The notes under the pieces: model-generated
Told to the model about the DNA's origin: nothing
What the model saw: only the letters and a program-made list of their open reading frames with translations
Database searches by the model: none
From: Meconema thalassinum
Taxonomy: Eukaryota > Arthropoda > Insecta > Orthoptera > Tettigoniidae
Assembly: GCA_946902985.2 (NCBI GenBank)
Contig: OX336389.2
Location: forward strand, 343,330,444 to 343,394,443
DNA length: 64,000 nt
Direction of reading: 5' to 3'
Made by a program: the position numbers and the translations under genes
In this document: piece by piece, positions 20,896 through 32,082 of the stretch
How positions within the stretch are numbered: the stretch's first letter is position 1
How the letters are laid out: the number at the start of each line of letters is the position of its first letter

Positions 20896-21705
20896 TATTA
20901 TCAAACTCACAACATGGATTCAGAACGGAAAAATCTACACAGACAGCAATTTACGAATGTAGTAATAGTATACTGAAATTAATTGACAATAAGTAACATG
21001 TAACTGGCCTATTCTTGGATTTATCGAAAGCATTTGATGTTGTTGACCATAAAATCCTCCTTACAAAACTAAATCAATATGGTATTAGAGGTCTAGCTAA
21101 TAAATGGTTAGAGTCTCACTTAACAAGGCGTAAACAAATAGCAAGCTTGAGATACAAGGATGATGGAACCAAATTACTTAATGAAACATTTTCAAATGAG
21201 GGAATTATTAAATTTGGAGTACCCCAGGGATAGGGTTTGGGCCCACTACTCTTTCTTCTATATAGCAATGATATAACACAGAACGTTCATTCACATACAA
21301 CACTCGTAATAAAAGGTGAAACTAAACAGGTCATACAGCAGCCTGGTGACTCCGTTACAGGAGAATTAACCAAATGGTCACAAGATAATCGCCTCATAAT
21401 AAACTATAAAAAAACAGTATGTCTAAATTTCCACACTATACAGAATAGGAATCCTGTGAAGCCCAATATAACATTAAATGGTCATCAAATAGAAAATAAA
21501 TCAGAAACAAAGTTTTTAGGACTATAGATACAACAAGACTTGAAATGGAATAAACATATACAATATCTGAATACTAAACTGAACTCGGTGTGCTTTGCGT
21601 TACGTATTTTGAAAACCTGCACTAGCATGCACACATTAAGAAATACTTATTTTGCTTATTTCCATTCATACTTAAGATATGGGGTCTTATTTTGGGGTAT
21701 TTAAG
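20399..21705 (+). pseudogene. LINE reverse transcriptase lacking FADD
   Basis: Reads ANTFNDYFLEIPQKLL, then KVIPVHKNGSKDELGNYRPI (fingers), an interrupting A run and (TA)n, and SQHGFRTEKST after a shift. It continues with [19 protein letters not shown] (first catalytic aspartate motif) and FGVPQG, then a TAG at 21231-21233 where serine stands in sister copies, then GPLLFLLYSNDI. Between NVHSH and TTLVIKGE, eight codons including FADD are missing (24 bp, after 21296), leaving the frame intact but the polymerase site destroyed. It continues through LIINYKKTVCLNFH to KFLGL, a stop, and DLKWNKHIQ. Confidence 0.85.
20853..20898. repeat. A-rich tract followed by (TA)n inside LINE copy 1
   Basis: About 25 mostly adenine bases, then ten TA copies, interrupt the reverse transcriptase between IEKK and SNSQHGF. 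Sister copies have only a short A-rich codon stretch here, so the tract expanded after insertion. Confidence 0.85.
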
Positions 21706-22873
21706 ATGGCTAGTCAAAGCAATGCGGTAAAGTTCCGTTCTATTGTACAGTTCAACTCTGGGTTGGGAGTATGATTACTTGTTCACCGAAATCGAAAGTG
21801 GAGCACAAGGTTTGCTATGTGGCATCACAATGTTCAATTCAGAACGTCACTACGGAACACGTCTCTTCCAGCAACATGGAAGTGTAGAGGGTGAAATGAG
21901 ACTTACTCTTCTCAATAATCTGCGTGTGGAGTTTTTGGGTATCACAATCGCAATAATTTTGCTTTCTATGCATAACCTAATAAAATTAATATAATTAAAT
22001 GTATTTACTTAGAACATGTCATTTGTATACACAAAACTATTTATTTCCTCACCATAATCCAATGCACTGAATAGAACGATACATTAGTACAAATGAAACT
22101 GTTAAAAGGTTTCTGCAAATCAGTTTTGAAAGGCGTGCGTTCCCGTGCGAGCCATGTAAGTAGTTTGTAGGCTATTCCAAAGAGCATATAATAACAGAGG
22201 ACTCTCTACGAAGATAGGAGTTTCTTAGATGAAACCGAGATGACGAAGTGTTTGGGTACGAATGCCGCGCTCATGGAGAAATTCCAACGCCACCTACATG
22301 TGCCAACTTATGCAATGAAAGTAAACACATAGACGTGAGTTATCACGAACATAGATCATTGTTGATTGAATTAAACAACAGATTTGTGTATTTAAAAACG
22401 AAAAATTACAGAATCTGTAATGTTAGGAGATAATGCACCTGCAGAAATGAAGATCTATTCACTAGTTTTCTTCCACAATGTTGATAACATTGCTAATTTA
22501 AATGGAACAGTCGCAGTTTTATTTGACCATTTTTAAGTTATAGTGTGGGAGTACAGTAGACTCGTTCTCCGTAATGTCCCAACTTTGTTAACAATAGTAA
22601 CATTGTGATACTATGAGCCCCAAAGTTCATACCGCTCCCCCTCCAACCTAAGCTCGCCAAGATAATCAATCAGTAGGGCTTGTTTCTCGTTTTGCATTGC
22701 TTATATGTATACTGTATTTGGAACAATATTATATTACAATGCAGTTAACACGTTTCAGCCTAGTGTGCCATATATGGCTGCAATTTTGGTACTATTATCA
22801 CTTGGAATTAAGAGAATTTTAAATTTCTGTTGTTGGTTGCACTTATTTGTTGCATATACTGTGTGACTCAACT
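21706..22873. other. No recognised gene
   Basis: Two plus-strand frames (21743-21994 and 22248-22433) were examined and not recognised. No transposon ends were found except the hAT target site at its right edge. Confidence 0.45.
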
Positions 22874-22881
22874 GTCATTAC
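22874..22881 (+). other. 8-bp target site duplication, left copy
   Basis: gtcattac directly precedes the hAT terminus and is repeated exactly at 25140-25147. Eight bases is the hallmark of hAT insertion. Confidence 0.92.
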
Positions 22882-25139
22882 TAGGGCTAGGATTATGATG
22901 ACCTCAAAAGTACAAAAAATGAAAAATAAAAAATGCATGTATGGCCTAAAAATATGCAGCAAATTAATCGAAAATTGGGACGAGCACTGGGAGCAGCCTT
23001 CTCGTCGAAATAGTGGGTAAGCGGCGGGACTAGCCATCGAAACTCGTCGAAGATGATGGGTTAAACGGCGGGAATAGACCTTTGATTTTCTATGATTTCT
23101 GTATTGTTTTAGTCTTGTGTGGTAACAAAATTAATTCAAGCTATTAATATTGGCAAAACAGACATTTTGTAATACATTTTTGAGTTATGAATTTTAAAAA
23201 TAATACTTACATATTTACAAAACAGACGTTTCTCAGCCATAAAGGTCCCAATTGTTCATTCCAAAATGTGTGAGTTGCAATGAACAACGAATACATGATG
23301 TAGATTTTCAAATTAAAAGGATTGTCTATTGTCAGCCAACACAGCTTTATACATAGAAAAGCTCCATTCTACCTCCACCGATACAACAGAAGCATACTTA
23401 AAGCAAACAATGTCACTTGAATTTAATTCACTGTCGTCAATGTCACAAAGAGAAAATGTTTCACCTGACAAAATTTTAGCAATTGAACAAATTGTCTGAT
23501 ACCCTTTATTTTTCTCCAGATCCTTCTTCATCTTCTCAGACACAGCTTGTCGCACTTTGCCACACGCGCGATCCAACTCATTCACCACTTTCAGCACAAG
23601 TTGTAACTGCTGCACTAGCGGCACTTCCGGTAATAGGAAGAAATCCAAAATTTGCTTTTATGTAAGTAAGTTTCCCTGCAATTTCACTATCTGCCAAAAG
23701 TTTTTGCGCTGCTTTGATTGATGCGGCTTCAGTGCTAGCAAATGAATCCACGATTTGTTTCACCACTTGTAAGTTCTCGCTATAATATGTGCAGGTTTCA
23801 ATCCAAGTTCCCCATCTTGTCAAAACTGGAGCAGGAAGTGGAATGTCTGGAGCGACTAACTTGAAAGTTGAAACTCGAGAGGGTGCCTTCAAGAATACCT
23901 TTTTGACACATCCTATCAATTGGTCAACTTCTGGAAAATGACCACGAACCTCCTCCGTGACTCGGTGTAACGCTTGGGCCAAACAAGTTAAATGCACCAT
24001 TTTAGAGTAGAGAGCACGAAGCTAATTAGCAGCCTTGACCATGTAGGGGGCTGCATCCGTTACTAAGATCAACACATTGTCATGCCGAATGCCATCAGGC
24101 CACAACAATGCCAACGATTTATCAAGAACTTTGCTGATTGTTGAGTAGTTCACTTTTTGTAAATGCTCACAATAGAGTAGAAAGTGTTCCCCAGGAACAT
24201 CCTCGTCCAGTGTTCCTACCACATATCGTCCTGAAGAGTCTGTCGTCTCGTCCACCGATACCCATATTTTTTAATTTCCAACTCTTTTCCTGATTTCTTC
24301 CAAAGTTTTTTCATAGCATCGTCAAACATAGGTTTTCCTTAACGGAGAAGAATCCGGTATGGATTTGCCAGTGTTCTTCTCTAAGAAATTGGGCAGTTTA
24401 GGGTTGTTTAACTTACTCAATGGGATATCAGCACAAAGAAACACTCTACACAGATCTTCAAAGAATGGTGAAAAGGATGAATGGGTTTCTCCAAAAAGCT
24501 TCTGTTGTAGTAATGTTCCTTCATCCTCAAGTCGTTGCGGGCCACGTTTGTGTTTCTCACGCGATACATGTTGTTTCACCGTAAACCTTTTTAAAGCGGC
24601 CACTCTCACGTCACAAAGTCTGCAGTATTGTCCCGTCAGTGGTGAAGACCCTTTCTCCATGCTGCGAAACAAATTGTTTTAGTCTGTTAGACACACTTCG
24701 CGTCTAATAGAACAGCACTTCCGGCTCAAAGAAATACCACGAACTCAATGACTCATTGCTAGCTGAGGCCTTCTACCTACGCGAGAGGCAAATGTACTTC
24801 CTTGTATGGGCGAGTCCATTATACGCATACTTTTGGGAATAGGGGAAGAGGGTACCGTTTACTGGAAAATATATGTTATGCTTGTATGACATCAAACAAA
24901 ATATTCAACACGGAAATTTAGTAAAATAAGAAATTATCCTTCTTTCTTGAAAATAGTATAAAAATGACTAAAATGACCTAAAATTTACCCCAAAAATGGC
25001 AAAAATTGCACACAAAAAAAGACCTAACAAATAGACTTTATTGAACTCATTCTTTCATGAAACGTATATATATATAAAATTTGAGCAACGTGTCAGTCTT
25101 ACCAAAAAGAAATGCAAAATCATCAGAATCCTAGCCCTA
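22882..25139 (-). mobile_element. hAT transposon (CGGBP1/Charlie-like), complete ends, dead gene
   Basis: The element is 2,258 bp. The ends 22882-22901 and 25120-25139 are inverted repeats beginning tagggctaggatt with one mismatch in 20. It is flanked by identical 8-bp duplications. It carries one minus-strand transposase pseudogene. The intact ends and perfect duplication show the element boundaries unambiguously. Confidence 0.93.
23220..24672 (-). pseudogene. hAT transposase with BED/CGGBP1-like N-terminus, broken
   Basis: It starts MFRSMEKGSSPLTGQYCRLC. A zinc-binding CxxC...HxxxxH set (YCRLCDV, KQHVSREKH) is followed by the CGGBP1-like block LNNPKLPNFLEKNTGKSIPD and LRKTYV. One frame then continues with three stops (after TYV, after RKRVGN and after MVKAAN) through VDETTDSSGRYVVGTL (first catalytic aspartate region), ILVTDAAPYM (second) and LTCLAQALHRV, to LTRWGTWIE. 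A frameshift near 23640 leads to the C-terminal dimerisation region EWSFSMYKAVLADNRQSF, a stop, then FENLHHVFVVHCNSH. Family proteins use W-x-x-R-W or R-W there, and LTRWGTW is visible. With four or more lesions it is not functional. Its relation to the vertebrate CGG-repeat-binding protein rests on remembered similarity. Confidence 0.85.
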
Positions 25140-25147
25140 GTCATTAC
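25140..25147 (+). other. 8-bp target site duplication, right copy
   Basis: gtcattac, identical to 22874-22881. Confidence 0.92.
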
Positions 25148-25263
25148 CTATCAACTGCGCGCTTTGTTGTAGCATTGCATTATTGAAGTGAGAAGTGCGC
25201 ACCTTGATGAAAAGAAATGAAATCACCAAAATGGTATGCAATTATTTATGAACAATATAAATT

Positions 25264-25463
25264 NNNNNNNNNNNNNNNNNNNNNNNNNNNNNNNNNNNNN
25301 NNNNNNNNNNNNNNNNNNNNNNNNNNNNNNNNNNNNNNNNNNNNNNNNNNNNNNNNNNNNNNNNNNNNNNNNNNNNNNNNNNNNNNNNNNNNNNNNNNNN
25401 NNNNNNNNNNNNNNNNNNNNNNNNNNNNNNNNNNNNNNNNNNNNNNNNNNNNNNNNNNNNNNN
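25264..25463. other. Assembly gap of 200 N
   Basis: Exactly 200 undetermined bases, a round size suggesting an arbitrary placeholder. It cuts off the 3' end of the first array unit. The true distance is unknown. Confidence 0.99.
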
Positions 25464-26982
25464 TTGTCTTGTGTTATGCCTATGAACATCATTGTTTGTT
25501 TTAAGAAAAACATCTTTATTCATTAAATTCTTTTTAAAAAACATAATACTTTCAAAGATATATATGCAGGGCAGTGGGAGAATGTTTAAATCTTTAAACA
25601 GAGGTCTACATGATTCTCTAGAGTTTACATTTGCCATAATTCTAATCGCCCTCTTTTGTATCCTAAACGTGCTTAGTACATCTGGCGACATACCCCAAAA
25701 TATGATCCCATATCTTAAGTATGAATGGAAATAAGCAAAATAAGTATTTCTTAACGTGTGCATGCTAGTGCAGGTTCTCAAAATACGTAACGCAAAGCAC
25801 ATCGAGTTCAGTTTAGTATTTAGATATTGTATATGTTTATTCCATTTCAAGTCTTGTTGTATCCATAGTCCTAAAAACTTTGTTTCTGATTTATTTTCTA
25901 TTTGATGACCATTAAATGTTATATTGGGCATCGCAGGATTCCTATTCTGTATAGTGTGGAAATTTAGACATACTATCTTTTTATAGTTTATTATGAGGCG
26001 ATTATCTTGTGACCATTTGGTTAACTCTCCTGTAACGGAGTCAGCAGACTGCTGTATGACCTGTTTAGTTTCACCTTTTATTACGAGTGTTGTATCGTCC
26101 GCAAACAAAATTTCCTTATGTGAATGAACGTTCTGTGTTATATCATTGATATATAGAAGAAAGAGTAGTGGGCCCAAATCCGATCCCTGGGGTACTCCAA
26201 ATTCAATAATTCCCTCACTGGACAATGTTTCATTAAGTAATTTGGTTCCATCATCCTTGTGTCTCAGGCTTACTATTTGTTTACGCCTTGTTAAGTAAGA
26301 AGTTAAGTTAAGAAGTTACAGGAACCACCATGGCTAATATTAGATCTAGAGTATTTACTAGCTTGTATAAACCATGGGAATTGAATTAATTCGAGTTGTT
26401 CCTCTTTCAGCCAATGTTCTGAAATACATAGTGCTGAGATGTCTTTTAGTTCATTTTTAAGCATTAGATTTATGTAATCAATTTTATTATATAGAGACTG
26501 AACATTCTGGTGGTAAATTTTAAATTCGTTACTTTTGCAATATTGTGTTGGTGATTTATTTACATTATTATTATTATTATTATTATTGTTATTATTGTTG
26601 CTAGACAAATCCGAAATACCATTGTTGCACTCTGTTAAATTTGACATCGAAAGATCTGAATGCCAAACCTCACGTTTGGCTTCTTTTACAAGTTTCCCTG
26701 CTTCTACTCTAAAGATACTGTATTACTGTTGAATTATTCTTACCATTTGAATTTACAATTTTGCAGATTTCATCACTAAGATACTCTTTTCCTAACCTAT
26801 TTAAGTGTAGGCCATGTCGAGTGTGGAACTTCCTGTCTAATTTACTTACATCTATAATTTGGACATTTGGAAAACTGTTACAAATTTTACGAATTTTTCC
26901 ATTTGTAGCCTCTATTTCTATATTTACACATGACTTGGGAATGAAATCGTATCTCTGCGGAATGTTAACAATAATGACATTT
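25464..26982 (-). mobile_element. Array unit 0 (long type, cut by gap)
   Basis: Minus-strand order: ORF1 C-terminus at about 26720-26982, endonuclease N-terminus 26303-26647 (12-Asn tract), deletion junction, then RT from MSSEGIIEFGVPQGSD (26225) through FADD to the C-terminal RHNTRQ. There it enters the gap. The 3' untranslated part is missing. Confidence 0.85.
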
Positions 26983-26998
26983 ATAGATAGATAGATAT

Positions 26999-27036
<38 letters not shown>

Positions 27037-27487
27037 TTTTATTAATTCCATTTGATCAAATACATGCATTCAATACATTTTTGATATGGGACACGTCAGA
27101 ATTTCCATCTATAAAATAAAAGAACTAACAGGTATATATTACTAATATTATAACTATTTAACTTATTATAATAGCAAATCTTAATAGATACAATCTTATT
27201 GCACAACTATTTACACCTCACTCTATTATCATAATATGAAAACTTAATTCTATAAATACAACAACATACAGCTAGATATTACAATTGAATTAAAAAAGTA
27301 AAATATAATTATAGATTTCATCGCTCCTATACGCTAAGATATTCAACTACTGAGTAAAAACAATGGCACTGCAGATAAGCTTTCAACATTCTATCAAAGG
27401 TTTTTATTTTTGGGGCCAGTTTTATATACTGGGGTAGTTTATTGTATAATTTAACTCCAGTGTGAAAAGTTCCTTTTTGATATATGC

Positions 27488-27488
<1 letters not shown>

Positions 27489-27544
<56 letters not shown>
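27489..27544. repeat. (TG)n expansion in LINE C-terminal domain
   Basis: 28 copies of TG, read on the minus strand as alternating His-Thr. Sister copies have only about 5-10, for example at 30511, 32535, 41407 and 47520. Confidence 0.95.
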
Positions 27545-27547
<3 letters not shown>

Positions 27548-29125
27548 TATGAATGTTTTGATTTTGTCTTGTGTTATGCCTATGAACATCATTGATTGTT
27601 TTAAGAAAAACATCTTTATTCATTAAATTCTTTTTAAAAAACATAATACTTTCAAATATATATATATAGGGCAGTGGGAGAATGTTTAAATCTTTAAACA
27701 GAGGTCTACATGATTCTCTAGAGTTTACATTTGCCATAATTCTAATCGCCCTCTTTTGTATCCTAAACGTGCTTAGTACATCTGGCGACATACCCCAAAA
27801 TATGATCCCATATCTTAAGTATGAATGGAAATAAGCAAAATAAGTATTTCTTAATGTGTGCATGCTAGTGCAGGTTTTCAAAATACGTAACGCAAAGCAC
27901 ATCGAGTTCAGTTTAGTATTCAGATATTGTATATGTTTATTCCATTTCAAGTCATGTTGTATCCATAGTCCTAAAAACTTTGTTTCTGATTTATTTTCTA
28001 TTTGATGACCATTTAATGATATATTGGGCTTCACGGGATTCCAGTTCTGTATAGTGTGGAATTTTAGACATACTGTTTTTTTATAGTTTATTATGAGGCG
28101 ATTATCTTGTGACCATTTCGTTAACTCTCCTGTAACAGAGTCAGCAGACTGCTGTATGACTTGCTTAGTTTCACCTTTTATTACGAGTGTTGTATCGTCC
28201 GCAAACAAAATTTCCTGATGTGAATGAACGTTCTGTGTTATATTATTGATACATAGAAGAAAGAGTAGTGGGCCCAGAAACGATCCCTGGGGTACTCCAA
28301 ATTTAATAATTCCCTCAATGGACAATGTTTCATTAAGTAATTTGGTTCCATCATCCTTGTGTCTCAAGCTTACTATTTGTTTACGCCTTGTTAAGGAAGA
28401 CTCTATCCATTTATTAGCTAGACCTCTAATACCATATTGATTTAGTTTTGTGAGGAGGATTTAATGGTCAACAACATCAAATGCTTTCGATAAATCCAAG
28501 AATAGGCCAGTTACATGTTCCTTAATGTCAATTAATTTCAGTATACTATTAATACATTCATAAATTGCTGTCTGTGTAGATTTTTCCGTTCTTAATCCAT
28601 GTTGTGAGTCTGATAATATTCTATTTTTTTCTATAAGACTTATCAGTCTCTTTTAATGATTTTTTCCACAATTTTTGCAATACGTTAGTTATGCGATAGT
28701 TATCTTATTCATCTTTTGAACCGTTTTTGTGCACTGGAATTACTTTTGATAACTTCAAAATATCCGGGTAAGTTCCTGAGAGAATTGAACTGTTTATTAA
28801 GTGTGTAAGTGGATTTATTATATTTTCTGCACATTTCTTTAAAATTGCATCAGGGATGCCATCAATGCCAGCACAGAATTTATTTTTTAGCTCTTTTATA
28901 ACAATTCTTTCCTCTTCACTTGTGACATGATTTATAAATAAAGAATCACTACATATATTTATTTTATTATTAGAATTTAGTGTATTTACCTGTGATTTAT
29001 TTAATAATTTTTGTGGAATTTCCAGAAAATAGTCATTAAAAGTGTTTGCTATTTCCTCTGGACTATTAATCACTTTATTATTTCTAGTCAGTGTAATGTT
29101 TCTTTGTATTTAACAGATTTTCCAG

Positions 29126-29127
29126 TT

Positions 29128-29159
<32 letters not shown>

Positions 29160-29161
29160 TC
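29126..29161. repeat. (TTTC)n microsatellite in LINE copy 2
   Basis: Nine copies, interrupting the linker between endonuclease and reverse transcriptase. Confidence 0.93.
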
Positions 29162-30056
29162 ATTCTTTATCACGGACCACATAGCCTTGTGTTTATTAGA
29201 TGATTGGGAAATAAAATTATCATTATGCATAATCTTTGCTAGTCTTATTACCTTATTTAATATGCTAGTGTATTTTTGTAGTTTAAATTGAATTCAGGTG
29301 TTGTGTGGTATTGTTTATATAATTTGTGTAGACATTTCTTTCTTTGACATGAATTTCTAATCCATGTTGTTATCCAATTGCTAGTTTTGTTATTTTAACA
29401 GTTCTTTGTCTAAAGGGGAATGCTGTTTCAAAATAGTGTTTTAGGGTACTGTTAAATGCATTAAATTTATCATTTACATTTTCTAGTTTATAAATTTCTG
29501 ACCATTTTTCCTTATTTAATAAGTCATTGAAACATGTAACATTTGTTTCATTGAATGACCTGCACTTTGATTATACTCCATTATCATTATTATTGATTGT
29601 TTCGGGTACTTCAAAACTCAGTATTCATCCATGGTGGTCACTAAAACCCGGACAATAGACTTCTATTGAATGGTGATATTTATCTCTATTTAAAAAAATT
29701 TGATCAGGAGTGGTTTTACTAAATTTTGTTATTCTTGTTGGGGTTTCAGTCCATAGGAAATTAGTAACTGTGTTATTAATTCACTATTTCTATCAAATTT
29801 TAAGAAATCCACATTCACATCCCCACAAATTATTATATCGTAATTTACATTGCTCATGTTATTGAGTGACAATTCTAATTTATCTATAAATAAAGGAAAC
29901 TTTCCTGACGGAGAATGGTATACGCATACAATTGTTAACTTAAACTGCTGTATTTTTACGGCAGAGAATTCAAAATCCGGTTCCATAATTAGATAATCAT
30001 AAGCCGTTAACTGTTCATGACCTAATTATTTCTTAGATAGATCGATAGGTATATAT

Positions 30057-32056
30057 TTTTATTAATTCCATTTGATCAAATACATGCATTCAATACATTT
30101 TTGATATAGGACACGTCAGAATTTACATGCATAAAATAAAAGAACTAACAGGTATATATTACTAAGATTATAACTATTTATAACTTATTATAATAGCAAA
30201 TCTTAATAGATACAATCTTATTGCACAACTATTTACACCTCACTCTATTATCATAATATGAAAACTTAATTCTATAAATACAACAACATACAGCTAGGTA
30301 TTAAAATTAAATTAAAAAGTAAAATATAGTTATTGATTCCATCACCCCTATACGCTAAGATATTCAACTACTGAGTAAAAACAATGGCACTGCAGATAAG
30401 CTTTCAACATTCTATCAAAGGTTTTTTATTTTTGGGGCCAGTTTTATATACTGGGGTAGTTTATTGTATAATTTAACTCCAGTGTGAAAAGTTCCTTTTT
30501 GAAATATGCTTGTGTGTGTGTGTGAAATATGAATGTTTTGATTTTGTCTAACATGAACATCATTGTTTGTTTTAAGAAAAACATCTTTATTCATTAAATT
30601 CTTTTTAAAAAACATAATACTTTCAAAGATATATATGCAGGGCAGTGGGAGAATGTTTAAATCTTTAAACAGAGGTCTACATGATTCTCTAGAGTTTACA
30701 TTTGCCATAATTCTAATCGCCCTCTTTTGTATCCTAAACGTGCTTAGTACATCTGGCGACATACCCCAAAATATGATCCCATATCTTAAGTATGAATGGA
30801 AATAAGCAAAATAAGTATTTCTTAATGTGTGCATGCTAGTGCAGGTTTTCAAAATACGTAACGCAAAGCACATCGAGTTCAGTTTAGTATTTAGATATTG
30901 TATATGTTTATTCCATTTCAAGTCTTGTTGTATCCATAGTCCTAAAAACTTTGTTTCTGATTTATTTTCTATTTGATGACCATTTAATGTTATATTGGGC
31001 ATCGCAGGATTCCTATTCTGTATAGTGTGGAAATTTAGACATACTATCTTTTTATAGTTTATTATGAGGCGATTATCTTGTGACCATTTGGTTAACTCTC
31101 CTGTAACGGAGTCAGCAGACTGCTGTATGACCTGTTTAGTTTCACCTTTTATTACGAGTGTTGTATCGTCCGCAAACAAAATTCCCTTATGTGAATGAAC
31201 GTTCTGTGTTATATCATTGATATATAGAAGAAAGAGTAGTGGGCCCAAAACCGATCCCTGGGGTACTCCAAATTCAATAATTCCCTCACTGGACAATGTT
31301 TCATTAAGTAATTTGGTTCCATCATCCTTGTGTCTCAAGCTTACTATTTGTTTACGCCTTGTTAAGTAAGAAGTTAAGTTAAGAAGTTTTAGGAACCACC
31401 ATGGCTAATATTAGATCTAGAGTATTTACTAGCTTGTATAAACCATGGGAATTGAATTAATTCGAGTTGTTCCTCTTTCAGCCAATGTTCTGAAATACAT
31501 AGTGCTGAGATGTCTTTTAGTTCATTTTTAAGCATTAGATTTATGTAATCAATTTTATTATATAGAGACTGAACATTCTGGTGGTAAATTTTAAATTCGT
31601 TACTTTTGCAATCTTGGGTTGGTGATTTATTAACATTATTATTATTATTATTATTATTATTGTTATTATTGTTGTTAGACAAATCCGAAATACCATTGTT
31701 GCACTCTGTTAAATTTGACATCGAAAGATCTGAATGCCAAACCCCACGTTTGGCTTCTTTTACAAGTTTCCCTGCTTCTACTCTAAAGATACTGTATTAC
31801 TGTTGAATTATTCTTACCATTTGAATTTACAATTTTGCAGATTTTATCACTAAGATACTCTTTTCCTAACCTATTTAAGTGTAGGCCATGTCGAGTGTGG
31901 AACTTCCTGTCTAATTTACTTACATCTATAATTTGGACATTTGGAAAACTGTTACAAATTTTACGAATTTTTCCATTTGTAGCCTCTATTTCTACATTTA
32001 CACATGATTTGGGAATGAAATCGTATCTCTGCGGAATGTTAACAATAATGACATTT
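30057..32056 (-). mobile_element. Array unit 1 (long type, about 2.0 kb)
   Basis: ORF1 C-terminus 31783-32050 (type with pure TAGA repeat and catgatttggg), endonuclease N-terminus 31389-31721 with a 14-Asn tract. The deletion junction is at about 31370. RT runs from SLRHKDDG through FGVPQGSVLG, FADDTTLV and the C-terminal domain (30415-31338). A small in-frame loss changes VHRHNTRQ to VHVRQ, and a base change in a T run shifts the last codons. Tail 30033-30056 is interrupted (tcgataggtata). Confidence 0.88.
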
Positions 32057-32082
32057 ATAGATAGATAGATAGATAGATATAT

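Larger units (their letters stand above)
19430..21705 (+). mobile_element. LINE copy 1 (CR1/L2-type), 5'- and 3'-truncated
   Basis: Same family as the minus-strand array at 25-49 kb but in opposite orientation. It starts within the endonuclease (CIFLRNN-like text) and ends abruptly in the C-terminal part of the reverse transcriptase, at ttttggggtat near 21705, without the 3' tail. Comparison with the array copies shows several stops, frameshifts, an inserted A run plus (TA)n at 20853-20898, and loss of the FADD catalytic box. It is on the same strand as the flippase exon. Confidence 0.85.
27037..30032 (-). mobile_element. LINE copy 2, 5'-truncated in endonuclease, within the array
   Basis: The longest uninterrupted stretch of the family. 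It covers endonuclease from LRNN-like text (30032) with MEPDFEFSAV and IIICGDVNVDFLK (29729-29986), a linker, RT fingers (28705-29073, ending KNGSKDE then a frameshift), RT palm (28367 down to 27327, with FGVPQG and FADDTTLV) and the C-terminal domain. The 3' untranslated region runs to about 27037 and the tail is (TATC)n at 26983-27036. Lesions include a (TTTC)n expansion at 29126-29161, a 56-bp (TG)n expansion at 27489-27544 that reads as an HTHT run, and stops in the endonuclease-RT linker. Unlike the array units it lacks the big internal deletion. Confidence 0.88.

Noticed and set aside
25217..25526. Open frames running through the 200-N gap
   Set aside because: They exist only because undetermined bases contain no stop codons.
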